A stretch of 64,000 nt of DNA from Rhizobium oryziradicis (lineage in GTDB: Bacteria > Pseudomonadota > Alphaproteobacteria > Rhizobiales > Rhizobiaceae), in NCBI RefSeq assembly GCF_001939045.1, contig NZ_MKIM01000023.1:1-64000 (forward strand), given 5' to 3'. The position numbers were made by a program, and so were the translations under genes. A model generated the notes under the pieces. It was not told the DNA's origin. It saw only the letters and a program-made list of their open reading frames with translations, and made no database searches. This document shows, in pieces, positions 24,846 through 34,089 of this stretch; the stretch's first letter is position 1, and the number at the start of each line of letters is the position of its first letter.

Positions 24846-25649
24846 ATGCTGACACGCGATCAAATTGAAGCCGCAGCCATGAGCCTCGATGAGGCCGAAA
24901 AAAGCCGTGTCCAGACAGGGCTTTTGTCCTTGAAACACCCTGACATGGTGATGGATGACGCCTATGCCATTCAAGGCGCATGGGTGAAGCAGAAAATCGC
25001 CCGTGGGCGAAAGGTGATTGGCTGGAAGATTGGCCTCACCTCGAAGGCGATGCAATATGCGCTGAACATCAACATTCCCGATTCCGGGGTTTTATTTGAT
25101 GATATGGTGTTTGAAGATGGTGCCACCGTGCCAAAAGATCGTTTCATTCAGCCACGCATCGAGGTCGAAATTGCCTTTGTGATGAAGGCTCCCCTGAAAG
25201 GCCCCGGTGTAACGGTGTTTGATGTGCTCAATGCAACGGATTACGTGACGCCTGCATTGGAAATTCTCGATACCCGTATTCTGCGTGTTGACCCGAAGAC
25301 GAAGAAAACCCGCAGCGTATTCGACACCATCGCCGACAATGCTGCCAATGCCGGAGTTGTCACCGGCGGGCGGGCAGTGCGACCCGATCAGATCGACATG
25401 CGCTGGATGGGGGCAATTGTCTCGCGCAATGCCGAGGTTGAGGAAACCGGCCTTGGGGCAGGGGTATTAAATCAACCCGCACGCGGCATTGCCTGGCTTG
25501 CCAATCGATTGGCGCAGTATGGTGATGGGATTGAGGCCGGACAGATCGTTTTGGCAGGTTCGTTCATTCGCCCCATTGAAGCCAGGCATGGCGACACTAT
25601 TGTTGGCGATTTCGGGCCTTACGGATCCGTCAGTCTTTATTTCGAATAA
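24846..25649 (+). CDS. hpaH: 2-oxo-hept-4-ene-1,7-dioate hydratase
   Basis: 267 residues, the usual HpaH length. Family stretches: [50 protein letters not shown] and the C-terminal [21 protein letters not shown]. It adds water to 2-oxo-hept-4-ene-1,7-dioate to give the HpaI substrate. It starts at ATG 24846, one base after the previous stop. Its 3' third recurs in decayed form at 39036-39282, evidence of a duplicated cluster. Confidence 0.92.
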   Translation: MLTRDQIEAAAMSLDEAEKSRVQTGLLSLKHPDMVMDDAYAIQGAWVKQKIARGRKVIGWKIGLTSKAMQYALNINIPDSGVLFDDMVFEDGATVPKDRFIQPRIEVEIAFVMKAPLKGPGVTVFDVLNATDYVTPALEILDTRILRVDPKTKKTRSVFDTIADNAANAGVVTGGRAVRPDQIDMRWMGAIVSRNAEVEETGLGAGVLNQPARGIAWLANRLAQYGDGIEAGQIVLAGSFIRPIEARHGDTIVGDFGPYGSVSLYFE

Positions 25650-25655
25650 AGAGAG

Positions 25656-25773
25656 ATGCCCATTCAGCCCTTATACGGTTGATCTGGGCGCAATTTTTGT
25701 GGCGATTGGTAACGATGTAACCTTGTTTGCCAATGCCACGAGCCAGTTGCGCGCAGATTTCAATGCGGTTTAA
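25656..25773 (+). pseudogene. remnant of hpaI (copy 1)
   Basis: Seven bases after the hpaH stop, ATGCCCATTCAG begins a frame that stops after eight codons. From 25687 a different frame encodes GAIFVAIGNDVTLFANATSQ and ends LRADFNAV, matching the C-terminus of intact HpaI (FVAIGNDVTLFATATSRLLADF). Roughly 690 bases between are deleted. The working gene is at 39294-40103. Confidence 0.85.
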
Positions 25774-25903
25774 CCTTCCAAAGGATTGCAAGACGCCAAA
25801 GCGGTTACCACCCTTGTAACGCACGTCTCACATCATGGGTGCCTTCCTTTTGTGCGTGCTTTGAGGAGGCCAATAGGCTGCCACACGGCATGGTGGGCAA
25901 GGA

Positions 25904-26404
25904 CTATGGTGCTGAGTTTTCCGCATCATCCGGTGCAAGAATGGGTGCGGTGTCAAGAATGGCCGCGACGCTGTCTTTGTCGTCATCCAGCATATAGGCC
26001 ACCCGTTCCAGGGCGGCGACCAGCATGGTTTGCTCCCAATCTTCGAGTTTTGAAAATCGTGCATGAAACCGTGCATGGATACCGTCCGGGGCGATGCTGA
26101 GCACCTGACGGCCTTTTTCCGTCAGGGATAGCCAAACCTGACGTTTGTCTTGCTCGCCCTTGCGACGGTTGATGACGCCCATGGTCTCCAGCTTTTGTAT
26201 CAGCGCCGTGGTTGTTGCCTGGGTAATGCCCATGCGGCTGGCAATCAAACCGGCGGTCTGTTCCTGTTCGCCTTCCAGCATCTGCAGGAAGATTAATTGC
26301 GAGGATGTCAGCCCGGTTTGCTGCATGACAGCTTTGCTATTGTGCTCTGCGGTGCGCAAAATTCTGCGCATGGCCGTCAAGGCAAGCTTGGTTCGATTTT
26401 CCAC
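25904..26404 (-). CDS. MarR-family regulator of ectoine genes (EctR-like)
   Basis: 166-residue MarR protein: LTSSQLIFLQMLEGEQEQTAGLI, recognition region GITQATTTALIQKLETMGVI and wing RKGEQDKRQVWLSLT. It is divergent from ectA, the arrangement described for EctR in halophilic methylotrophs, where it represses ectABC-ask under low osmolarity. A 7-bp inverted repeat overlies the ectA promoter. EctR identity is from context plus family. Confidence 0.82.
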   Translation of the reverse strand: MENRTKLALTAMRRILRTAEHNSKAVMQQTGLTSSQLIFLQMLEGEQEQTAGLIASRMGITQATTTALIQKLETMGVINRRKGEQDKRQVWLSLTEKGRQVLSIAPDGIHARFHARFSKLEDWEQTMLVAALERVAYMLDDDKDSVAAILDTAPILAPDDAENSAP

Positions 26405-26636
26405 CTGAAGAATCCATGTTCCAATGAACCCACACCATAACTTTCGAAGGCGTCAAAGCCAAGCGGCGTCCCGCGAGGGCGTGTGGAAATAATATTTTGT
26501 TAATTAAAATAATATTCTGATTTTTTGATTGAATAACGACGGAGAGTGAAATTATATAACAAGATATTTCTTCGTAAAATCAATATTTTAATGATGTTTT
26601 TTATCAAAAATGTGAAAAAATCCCAAAAAAACACGG

Positions 26637-26668
26637 TTGACAGTTAGTTCGTAAAAACTAACTATATG
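26637..26668 (+). promoter_or_regulatory. ectA promoter with operator in the spacer
   Basis: TTGACA (26637-26642) is followed at once by GTTAGTT-CGTAAA-AACTAAC (26643-26662), a perfect inverted repeat filling the spacer, then TATATGG. The surrounding 26400-26640 region is strongly AT-rich. Binding of the divergent MarR here would block RNA polymerase. Confidence 0.6.
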
Positions 26669-26691
26669 GCCATGATAAGGAGGGATTATAC

Positions 26692-27243
26692 GTGCAAGCG
26701 ACCGAAGGACGATCAACGGATTCCAGCAAAAGTCCGATCTCGATCCGGGCTCCAGAATCTGCAGATGGTGCAGATGTCTGGCAATTGGTGGGTGACATCG
26801 CCGCCCTGGATAACAACTCATTATATTGCAATCTGCTACAATGCAGTCATTTTGCCCCCACCTGCGCCATTGCCCATCTCGACGGCGAGGTTGTTGGCTG
26901 GATGTCTGGCTATATACCGCCGCAACAGCCCGATGCTCTGTTTGTCTGGCAGGTATGTGTCAGCCCCAAAGCGCGCAACCGCGGCTTGGCACAGGGGCTG
27001 ATTGAGGATGTTTTAAGCCGCGGAGATTGCGCCGCTGTGCGGCATGTGCGCTGCACCATTACCAAGGACAATGCAGCTTCCTGGAAATTGTTTGAATCTG
27101 TTGCTCGCCAGCTGAAGGCATCCATCACAAGCCATGAGCATTTCTCTAGCACTGAGCATTTTCGCGGCCTGCATGACACCGAATTTGAAGTGGTGATCGG
27201 ACCGTTTGAACAGCCAAATACGCATTTCTCGAAGGCGGCATGA
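26692..27243 (+). CDS. ectA: L-2,4-diaminobutyrate acetyltransferase
   Basis: 183-residue GNAT enzyme, acetylating L-2,4-diaminobutyrate to N-gamma-acetyl-diaminobutyrate in ectoine synthesis. Signatures: ADVWQLVGDIAALDNNSLYC (EctA-specific), VGWMSGYIPPQQPDALFVWQ, VSPKARNRGLAQGLIEDVL (acetyl-CoA loop) and TITKDNAASWKLF. It starts at GTG with AAGGAGGG seven bases upstream. First gene of ectABCD-ask-ehuBCDA. Confidence 0.94.
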   Translation: MQATEGRSTDSSKSPISIRAPESADGADVWQLVGDIAALDNNSLYCNLLQCSHFAPTCAIAHLDGEVVGWMSGYIPPQQPDALFVWQVCVSPKARNRGLAQGLIEDVLSRGDCAAVRHVRCTITKDNAASWKLFESVARQLKASITSHEHFSSTEHFRGLHDTEFEVVIGPFEQPNTHFSKAA

Positions 27244-27293
27244 CCTCTTCCCTTTTTCGGGGCCTTCCATTCATACTATTGGGATAATCTTCA

Positions 27294-28589
27294 ATGACAA
27301 TATCTAAGACAAACCGCCCAGCTTCGATCGCCACATTCGAGCGTGTTGAAAGCCAGGTGCGTTCCTATTCGCGCAGCTTTCCAAAGATGTTTGACAAGGC
27401 GGTCGGGGCAACAATCTACGACATTGAGGGCCGAGCCTATACCGATTTTCTGGCGGGCTGCTCCACCCTCAATTATGGCCACAATGATCCAGACCTGAAG
27501 GCTGCGCTGGTTGATTACATCTCGGCAGATGGCATTGCCCATGGGCTGGATATGTTCACGGATGCCAAGGAAGGCTTTCTCTCCACCTTTGATCGATTGA
27601 TTCTCAAGCCACGGAAGATGGATTATCGGGTGCAGATGACAGGCCCAACCGGCGCGAATGCCGTTGAAGCCGCGATGAAGCTGGCACGTAAAGTCACGGG
27701 CCGCAACACCATTATCGCCTTCACCAATGGCTTTCACGGTGTGACCCTCGGGGCGCTGGCTGCCACGGGCAATGGCAAACATCGCGGCGGTGCTGGCACC
27801 CCCCTTTCTGGTGTGACGCGGGCGGCTTTTGATGGCTATTATGGCCCGGACATTGATACGGCACAGCTTTTGGACCGGCAGCTATCGGACCCCTCTGGCG
27901 GCATTGATGCGCCTGCGGCAATTCTTGTGGAAACAGTGCAGGGCGAAGGCGGATTGAATGCAGCATCGGCCCCATGGCTGCGCAAGATCGAGGCAATTGC
28001 GCGCAAGCACGGCGCGCTGTTCATAATCGATGATATTCAGGCGGGGTGCGGTCGAACAGGCGGGTTCTTCTCCTTTGAGGGCATGGGGCTTTCGCCCGAT
28101 ATTATTACGCTGGCCAAATCCCTGTCCGGTATGGGATTGCCGATGGCTGTCACCTTGATGCGCCCGCAATACGATGTTTGGAAACCAGCCGAGCACAACG
28201 GCACGTTCCGCGGCAACAATCATGCCTTTGTGACGGCGCAGGCGGCGCTGGAAAAATTCTGGGCGGACGATGCCTTTGAGCGGGAGGTCGCCGCCAAAGC
28301 CGATGATCTGGGCAGTCGTTTGCAGGCTATTGCCGATCGCTATGACTTGACCGTGATGGGCCGCGGCATGATGCGCGGTTTGAAAGTCGGCACCGGCCAA
28401 CTTGCCGCCAGCATTTGCCGCACCTGCTTTGCCAATGGCCTGATTATCGAAACATCCGGCAGCCACGATGAAGTTGTGAAGATTCTGGCTCCGCTGACCA
28501 TTTCAAACAAGCAACTCAATGATGGATTGGACATTCTGGAGGATGCGTTTGATGCAGCCCTCGGTGCCCATCGCATTGCTGCTGAATAA
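27294..28589 (+). CDS. ectB: diaminobutyrate-2-oxoglutarate transaminase
   Basis: 431-residue class III PLP aminotransferase making L-2,4-diaminobutyrate from aspartate semialdehyde. Motifs: GRAYTDFLAGCSTLNYGHND, QMTGPTGANAVEAAMKLARK, FIIDDIQAGCGRTGGFFSFE and ITLAKSLSGMGLPMAV, with the PLP lysine near residue 275. Length and wording match EctB. It follows ectA by 50 bases. Confidence 0.95.
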   Translation: MTISKTNRPASIATFERVESQVRSYSRSFPKMFDKAVGATIYDIEGRAYTDFLAGCSTLNYGHNDPDLKAALVDYISADGIAHGLDMFTDAKEGFLSTFDRLILKPRKMDYRVQMTGPTGANAVEAAMKLARKVTGRNTIIAFTNGFHGVTLGALAATGNGKHRGGAGTPLSGVTRAAFDGYYGPDIDTAQLLDRQLSDPSGGIDAPAAILVETVQGEGGLNAASAPWLRKIEAIARKHGALFIIDDIQAGCGRTGGFFSFEGMGLSPDIITLAKSLSGMGLPMAVTLMRPQYDVWKPAEHNGTFRGNNHAFVTAQAALEKFWADDAFEREVAAKADDLGSRLQAIADRYDLTVMGRGMMRGLKVGTGQLAASICRTCFANGLIIETSGSHDEVVKILAPLTISNKQLNDGLDILEDAFDAALGAHRIAAE

Positions 28590-28604
28590 ATCAAGGAGAT
28601 CAAG

Positions 28605-28997
28605 ATGATTGTTAGAGATTTGAACGAAGCCCGCGAGACAGAACGCCTGGTCAATGCCGAAGGGTGGGATAGCACCCGTCTGTTGTTGGCTGATGACAAC
28701 ATGGGTTTCAGCTTTCACATCACCCGGATTCATGAAAACACCAGCCATGTTTTTCACTACAAACACCATTTTGAAAGCGTGTATTGCGTATCCGGCGAGG
28801 GCACGATCGAGGAACTGGACACCGGCAAGGTGCATCAGATCCGCCCCGGCGTGATGTATGCGCTGGATCAGAATGATCGCCACCGCCTCACGACGAAATC
28901 AGAAATGGTTATGGCCTGCTGCTTCAATCCGCCGGTCACCGGTCAGGAAGTGCATCGCGAAGATGGCTCTTATGCGCCAGCAAGTGCAGCCGCTTGA
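28605..28997 (+). CDS. ectC: L-ectoine synthase
   Basis: 130-residue cupin that cyclises N-gamma-acetyl-diaminobutyrate to ectoine. Signature: [20 protein letters not shown] at the start, [40 protein letters not shown] and [15 protein letters not shown]. It lies 15 bases after ectB with AAGGAG before the ATG. Complete and normal in length. Confidence 0.96.
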   Translation: MIVRDLNEARETERLVNAEGWDSTRLLLADDNMGFSFHITRIHENTSHVFHYKHHFESVYCVSGEGTIEELDTGKVHQIRPGVMYALDQNDRHRLTTKSEMVMACCFNPPVTGQEVHREDGSYAPASAAA

Positions 28998-29033
28998 AGT
29001 CCGACCCTCCAATAACAAACGAAAGGCGTAGAC

Positions 29034-29999
29034 ATGTTACAAACTGCCAAAAACTCCGCCAATCACGATGATTATCCGACAAGACTTGCCACGGAAATCT
29101 GGTCGGAGCGTAAAGATCCCGTCGTTTGGGGTCAATGGACGCCGCAGGCCCCGCTGACCCGTCAGGAAACCGAGTTTTTCGAAGCCAACGGTTATCTGAT
29201 TTTGCGCGATGTGTTCCAAGCCGACGAAATCGCAGCCCTTCAGCGCGATTCTCTTCGTATGCGCTCAGGCGAGATGTCCATTCCGGCTGAAGACGTGATC
29301 ACGGAGCCGGATTCGGATGAGGTGCGTACGGTGTTTCGTCTGGATGAGCACAACCACCTGTTTGAACGTCTCGCCAGCGATGAGCGCATCGCGGGACGGG
29401 TGCGCTATCTGCTGGATGATGAGGTTTATCTCCACCAGTCGCGCCTCAATTATAAACCCGGCTTCAACGGCAAGGAATTCTACTGGCATTCCGATTTCGA
29501 GACCTGGCATGCAGAAGACGGGATGCCGCGCATGCGGGCCATTTCGGCTTCCGTCTTGCTCACCGACAATGACGCGCTGAACGGTCCTTTGATGTTGATC
29601 CCCGGCTCTCATAAGACATTTGTGTCTTGTGCCGGTGAAACACCCGAGAACAACCATGCGCGTTCTTTGAAGAAGCAGGAAATCGGTGTTCCATCCCCTG
29701 AAAGCCTTGGGAAAATGGCTGACAAATACGGGATTGATTATGCGGCAGGCAATGCTGGCACCGTCATTCTGTTTGATTGCAACACGCTGCACGGCTCCAA
29801 TGGCAATATCACGCCGTTTCCGCGCTCAAACGCATTCTTCGTCTACAATGCCTGGTCGAACCGTTTGCAGCAGCCCTATGCGGCCAAGGCTCCTCGGCCC
29901 GCGTTTTTGAGCGCTCGCGATCCGCAAAAGCCGATCAAAATCGAAAGCGGCAGGCTACAGCGTCGGGCACCATATATGGCGCACGAAGGTTCGCTGTAA
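29034..29999 (+). CDS. ectD: ectoine 5-hydroxylase
   Basis: 321-residue Fe(II)/2-oxoglutarate dioxygenase that makes 5-hydroxyectoine. The EctD signature WHSDFETWHAEDGMPRMR contains iron ligands His152 and Asp154; His253 (NTLHGSNGN) is the third, and Arg264 should bind 2-oxoglutarate. The last codons (PYMAHEGSL) coincide with a CCATATATGGCGCAC sequence that also occurs in an intergenic palindrome at 50.3 kb, so the extreme C-terminus may have been set by a repeat. Confidence 0.94.
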   Translation: MLQTAKNSANHDDYPTRLATEIWSERKDPVVWGQWTPQAPLTRQETEFFEANGYLILRDVFQADEIAALQRDSLRMRSGEMSIPAEDVITEPDSDEVRTVFRLDEHNHLFERLASDERIAGRVRYLLDDEVYLHQSRLNYKPGFNGKEFYWHSDFETWHAEDGMPRMRAISASVLLTDNDALNGPLMLIPGSHKTFVSCAGETPENNHARSLKKQEIGVPSPESLGKMADKYGIDYAAGNAGTVILFDCNTLHGSNGNITPFPRSNAFFVYNAWSNRLQQPYAAKAPRPAFLSARDPQKPIKIESGRLQRRAPYMAHEGSL

Positions 30000-30098
30000 T
30001 ACTCTATATCTGCGGCATAAAGACGTCCGCCCTTCACCGTTTCAACCGAAAAGAAAAACACGCCGTCTTCGCTACACGCAAAGACGTCTGGAGAAACC

Positions 30099-31658
30099 AT
30101 GACTTTTGAACTGCCCAACGGCGCTGAAGATCCCAGCCATGAAGATCAAGGCCATACGGTTGAGAAAATCGGCGGCACATCCATGTCACGCTGGCGCGAA
30201 TTGCTGGACACGGTTTTGATAGGAGATCGGCAAGGTCAGGCCCTTTATAATCGGATTTTCGTGGTGTCGGCCTATTCCGGTATCACGGATGCCCTTTTGG
30301 AGCATAAAAAGAGTGGTGAGCCGGGTGTCTACGCCCTGTTTTGCCGCGGTATGGGCAGTGGCGCATGGAGCGATGCGCTGCGCGATCTGACCGATCGGTT
30401 TTTGGCGTTGAACAGTGAAATCTTTGCCGATGAAGGGTCGCGTCAATCGGCCAACAGATTTATTCGCGAGCGTGTCGAAGGCGTTCGCTCATGCCTGTTT
30501 GATTTGTCGCGTCTGTGTTCTTTTGGTCATTTTCAGCTCGAGCAGCATTTGATGTCGGTTCGGGAAATGCTGTCGTCTTTGGGAGAGGCTCATTCCGCTT
30601 TCAACACGGCACTTTTGTTGCGCCAGCACGGTATTCGAGCGCGCTTCGTTGATCTGACCGGCTGGCGCGAGGATAAGCAATACAGTCTGGATGACTGCAT
30701 TGCCCGCGCATTCGCGGATATTGAACTGAGCGAGGAATTGCCGATTGTCACCGGCTATGCCCAGTGCCAGGAGGTGCTGATGCGCACCTATGATCGCGGC
30801 TACAGTGAAGTGACGCTGTCGCGCATCGCGGTTGTCACCAAGGCCAGCGAGGCGATTATCCATAAGGAATTCCATCTGTCGTCGGCGGATCCCAATGTTG
30901 TCGGCGTCGATGCGGTGCGGGTGATTGGCGAAACCAATTATGATGTGGCGGATCAGCTCTCCAATATGGGCATGGAGGCTATTCATCCCAGGGCCGCCAA
31001 AAGTCTGCGTCAGGCCAATATTCCACTTCGGGTCAAAAATGCGTTTGAGCCCGAGCATCAAGGCACGCTCATCCGCTCTGATCTGACATCGGCAAAGGCA
31101 CAGGTGGAAATCATCACCGGATTGAAATCGGTCTATGCCTTCGAGTTTTTCGATCAGGATATGGTCGGCGTGAAAGGGTATGATTCTGCCATTCTGGAGG
31201 CCTTGCAGCGCCACAAAGTCTGGATTGTCTCCAAAAGCTCCAATGCCAATACCATCACCCATTTTCTCAAAGGCTCCATGAATGCCATCAAGCGGGTGGA
31301 GGCCGATTTGTCCGTGACCTTCCCCGACGCCAGCATGTCGCTGCACAAGGTGTCGCTGGTGTCGGTGATTGGCCGAAACCTGCGTGATCCTTTGGTTCTG
31401 GCCCGCACGATTGCCGTTTTGAATGAGGCCGGCATCGGTGTGCTGGGCATTCATGACCTGTTGCGCAAGGTGGATTTGCAGGTGGTGGTCGAAGAGCGTG
31501 ATTTTGATGCCGCTGTGGTCGCCTTGCATCGGGGGTTGGTCGAAACCGGCCTGAATGAAACCGGCCTGAGTGAAACCGGAATGAGTGAAACCGGAATGAG
31601 TGAAACCGGAGTGAGCGAAACCGCACCCAACGCAAACCTGCTGCATGTTGCAGCCTGA
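30099..31658 (+). CDS. ask: aspartate kinase of the ectoine pathway
   Basis: 519 residues. The amino-acid kinase domain carries HTVEKIGGTSMSRW, IFVVSAYSGITDALLEHK, PIVTGYAQCQEVLMRTYDRG and VVTKASEAIIHKEFHLSSADP; ACT regions follow (MVGVKGYDSAILEAL, VSVIGRNLRDPLVLARTIAV). Ask_Ect isoforms are linked to ectoine genes and supply aspartyl phosphate with relaxed feedback inhibition. Codons 482-511 form a pentapeptide repeat tail not expected in the family. About 100 bases separate it from ectD. Confidence 0.9.
   Translation: MTFELPNGAEDPSHEDQGHTVEKIGGTSMSRWRELLDTVLIGDRQGQALYNRIFVVSAYSGITDALLEHKKSGEPGVYALFCRGMGSGAWSDALRDLTDRFLALNSEIFADEGSRQSANRFIRERVEGVRSCLFDLSRLCSFGHFQLEQHLMSVREMLSSLGEAHSAFNTALLLRQHGIRARFVDLTGWREDKQYSLDDCIARAFADIELSEELPIVTGYAQCQEVLMRTYDRGYSEVTLSRIAVVTKASEAIIHKEFHLSSADPNVVGVDAVRVIGETNYDVADQLSNMGMEAIHPRAAKSLRQANIPLRVKNAFEPEHQGTLIRSDLTSAKAQVEIITGLKSVYAFEFFDQDMVGVKGYDSAILEALQRHKVWIVSKSSNANTITHFLKGSMNAIKRVEADLSVTFPDASMSLHKVSLVSVIGRNLRDPLVLARTIAVLNEAGIGVLGIHDLLRKVDLQVVVEERDFDAAVVALHRGLVETGLNETGLSETGMSETGMSETGVSETAPNANLLHVAA
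31542..31631 (+). repeat. 15-bp tandem repeat inside the 3' end of ask
   Basis: Six near-identical 15-base units (GAAACCGGAATGAGT and variants) encode E-T-G-(L/M/V)-(N/S) repeats, the last unit decayed to ETAPN. The frame is kept because the unit is 15 bases. Units 3 and 4 are identical, which suggests recent slippage. Confidence 0.85.
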
Positions 31659-31749
31659 ACATCTCAAAATTTGAGAGACATTGAATGAGAGGCCGCCTGC
31701 CTCAAGATCAGGACGAGATCTTTTAATCGTTGAAATCAGGAGAGATTTT

Positions 31750-32607
31750 ATGAAGACTTTAACAAAAGCAATGATTTGTACTGTCGCGATGGCAGGTTTT
31801 GCAAGCGCATCCGCCCATGCCGCAACGCTTGAGCAAATCAAGAAAAGCGGCACAATCCGCATCGCTGTTGCCAATGAAATTCCATACGGTTACATGACGC
31901 CGGCGGGCAAGGCAAAAGGGGCGGGGCCTGATGTTGCCAAGGCGATCATGAAAGAGCTTGGCATCAAGAACATCAAATGGGTGACCACCAATTTCTCCTC
32001 GCTCATTCCTGGCCTGCAAGCTGACCGTTTTGATATGGTTGCTGCTGAAATGGCAATCCGGCCTGACCGCTGCAAGCAGGTTCTATTTTCGGAGCCCAAT
32101 AGTTCCTACGGGGAAGGGCTGTTGGTGGCCAAGGGCAACCCCAAGGGCATTCATGCTTTTTCCGATTTTGCCAAGAAGCCTGATTTGAAGGTAGCGATTA
32201 TGGCGGGTGCCGATCAGCTGGAGATGATGCAGAAGCTGGGCGTGAAAGACGGAAATATGGTGACGATTGCCTCCAACGCCGATGCAATTTCAACTGTTGC
32301 CACAGGTCGCGCTGATGCCTATGCCGCGACCAGTTTGACGGTGGGCGGCCTTGCCAAGAAGGGCAAGAAAGTTGAAACGGCCAGCGACTTCAAAGACCCG
32401 ATGATTGATGGCAAGGCTGTGCGCAGCTGGGGTGGCTTTACCTTTGCCAGCGGCAATGAAAGCCTGCAAAAGGCCGTCAATACGGCATTGGCCAAATATA
32501 AGAAGACGCCGGAATGGACCAAGAGTCTGACCGGCTACGGCTTTACCGAAGCGGACCTGAAAGGCTCAATGGAGCGCACCACAGCACAATTGTGCAAAAG
32601 TGAATAG
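31750..32607 (+). CDS. ehuB: ectoine/hydroxyectoine-binding protein
   Basis: 285-residue periplasmic family 3 solute-binding protein with signal peptide (MKTLTKAMICTVAMAGFASA, cleavage after SAHAA). It begins LEQIKKSGTIRIAVANEIPY, with later FDMVAAEMAIRPDRCKQVLF and DAYAATSLTVG, close to EhuB. The ATG at 31750 follows GGAGAGATTTT. It delivers ectoines to the EhuCD permease. The adjacent synthesis genes suggest retrieval of leaked or external ectoine. Confidence 0.9.
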   Translation: MKTLTKAMICTVAMAGFASASAHAATLEQIKKSGTIRIAVANEIPYGYMTPAGKAKGAGPDVAKAIMKELGIKNIKWVTTNFSSLIPGLQADRFDMVAAEMAIRPDRCKQVLFSEPNSSYGEGLLVAKGNPKGIHAFSDFAKKPDLKVAIMAGADQLEMMQKLGVKDGNMVTIASNADAISTVATGRADAYAATSLTVGGLAKKGKKVETASDFKDPMIDGKAVRSWGGFTFASGNESLQKAVNTALAKYKKTPEWTKSLTGYGFTEADLKGSMERTTAQLCKSE

Positions 32608-32659
32608 CGCGTGTGAGAGGCTGTCAGGCTCAGCCTGAACCTCTTCCATCATTGTCTCG

Positions 32660-32684
32660 CAAGGGAGTGCGCCTGCGCTCCCTT
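32660..32684 (+). promoter_or_regulatory. intercistronic hairpin after ehuB
   Basis: CAAGGGAG and CTCCCTTG form the base of a stem with internal GCGC/GCGC pairing, followed by TTTCGGTTT. It sits in the 114-base ehuB-ehuC gap and could stabilise the ehuB message or partly terminate. Confidence 0.55.
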
Positions 32685-32721
32685 GTTTCGGTTTGAACCC
32701 CTTTGATTTTCGGACAGGCCT

Positions 32722-33393
32722 ATGGATTGGACTGAATATCTAGACCCCCTGATGCAGGGCGCATGGGTGACGATACAGCTGACCGTGTATTCGATGCTGC
32801 TCGGTGGCATTCTTGCCTTTGTTTCCGGCATCGGCAAACTCTCCAGCAGTTTCGTCATTCGTGGCCTATCCATCACCTATATTGAAATTTTTCGCGGCAC
32901 ATCCCTGTTGGTGCAGCTGTTTTGGCTCTATTTCGCATTGCCGCTGGTCGGCCAGGCGATTGGTATGGATTTGCGCCTGCCGCCGATTGCGGCGGGTGTT
33001 CTTGCCCTCGGCCTGAACATTGGTGCCTATGGTGCTGAAGTGGTGCGCGGTGCCATTCAATCGGTGGAAAGCGGCCAGCATGAAGCGGCAACCGCGCTGA
33101 ATTTTAGCCCGCGTCAGACATTGTTTCACATCACCATCCCTCAGGCCATTCCAGAAATGATGCCGCCCTTTGGTAATCTGGCGGTGCAAAACCTGAAAGA
33201 CACCGCCCTTGTCTCACTGGTGAGCCTTGGGGATCTGAGCTTTCGCGCCGAACAGATCCGCAATTTCACCCAGGACAGCACAACCGTCTACACGATCCTG
33301 CTGGTGATGTATTTCGGCATGGCGCTGGTGCTGACCGCAATCATGCGCTTGACAGAACATGCCGTCAGTCGCTGGCGCACAGTGAGGAGCTGA
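32722..33393 (+). CDS. ehuC: ectoine ABC importer permease EhuC
   Basis: 223-residue HisM-type permease: WVTIQLTVYSMLLGGILAF, the EAA-loop region YGAEVVRGAIQSVESGQHEA followed by ITIPQAIPEMMPPFGN. About five membrane spans. It pairs with EhuD to form the channel for ectoine and hydroxyectoine. It overlaps no neighbour; ehuD begins three bases after its stop. Confidence 0.9.
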   Translation: MDWTEYLDPLMQGAWVTIQLTVYSMLLGGILAFVSGIGKLSSSFVIRGLSITYIEIFRGTSLLVQLFWLYFALPLVGQAIGMDLRLPPIAAGVLALGLNIGAYGAEVVRGAIQSVESGQHEAATALNFSPRQTLFHITIPQAIPEMMPPFGNLAVQNLKDTALVSLVSLGDLSFRAEQIRNFTQDSTTVYTILLVMYFGMALVLTAIMRLTEHAVSRWRTVRS

Positions 33394-33396
33394 GCC

Positions 33397-34089
33397 ATGT
33401 TGTTTGGATATTCCTGGGATACATCCGGCCCACTTGCCTTTGCCGTGTCCATTCTGCCGATCTTGCTGACCGGCATGTTGGTGACCTTGCATGCCACCAT
33501 TGTCGGCTTCGGCGTGGCCTTGGTGCTGGGTCTAGTTTTTGCCGTTTTAAAGGCGGCTCCTTTAAAGATCATCTCATGGCCGGCGCGCCTGATCAGCGAA
33601 TTTATTCGGGACACGCCGCTGCTGGTGCAGCTGTTTTTCCTCTACTATGTTCTGCCGGATTACGGCATCGTGCTGCCAGCTTTCATGACCGGGGCTTTGG
33701 CGCTGGGCATTCAATACAGTGCCTATATGTCTGAGGTCTACCGCGCCGGGATCGAAGCCGTGGCGGCAGACCAGCGCGAAGCGGCGAGGGCGTTGAACCT
33801 GTCATCGGCACGCACCTTCACCCATATCATTGTGCCGCAGGCCATTCCGCGCATTGTGCCGGCTATGGGCAATTATCTGGTGTCAATCATGAAGGACGTT
33901 CCGGTGCTGTCTGTCGTGACTGTGCTGGAAATGCTCAACGTTGCGAAAATCGTTGGTGATCGCACCTTCAACTATCTCATTCCGCTCTCCATTGTGGGCG
34001 GGCTTTACCTCATCATGACAATGGTGGCCTCGGCTGGCGTTCGTGCCTTGGATGCCGCTATTCCCAAACAGGGGCTTGCTCTCAAATGA
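33397..34089 (+). CDS. ehuD: ectoine ABC importer permease EhuD
   Basis: 230-residue HisQ/HisM-type permease: [40 protein letters not shown] loop [20 protein letters not shown] and [20 protein letters not shown]. Its stop codon overlaps the ehuA start by four bases (ATGA). Operon order B-C-D-A, rather than A-B-C-D, is notable. Confidence 0.9.
   Translation: MLFGYSWDTSGPLAFAVSILPILLTGMLVTLHATIVGFGVALVLGLVFAVLKAAPLKIISWPARLISEFIRDTPLLVQLFFLYYVLPDYGIVLPAFMTGALALGIQYSAYMSEVYRAGIEAVAADQREAARALNLSSARTFTHIIVPQAIPRIVPAMGNYLVSIMKDVPVLSVVTVLEMLNVAKIVGDRTFNYLIPLSIVGGLYLIMTMVASAGVRALDAAIPKQGLALK

Noticed and set aside
31542..31631. Tandem repeat as CRISPR or recombination site
   Set aside because: Units are contiguous with no spacers and keep the ask reading frame.
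30489..31874. 461-codon minus-strand open frame opposite ask
   Set aside because: It is fully antisense to a conserved aspartokinase, shows no family motifs, and its low-complexity FTHSGFTHSG part is the complement of the 15-base repeat.
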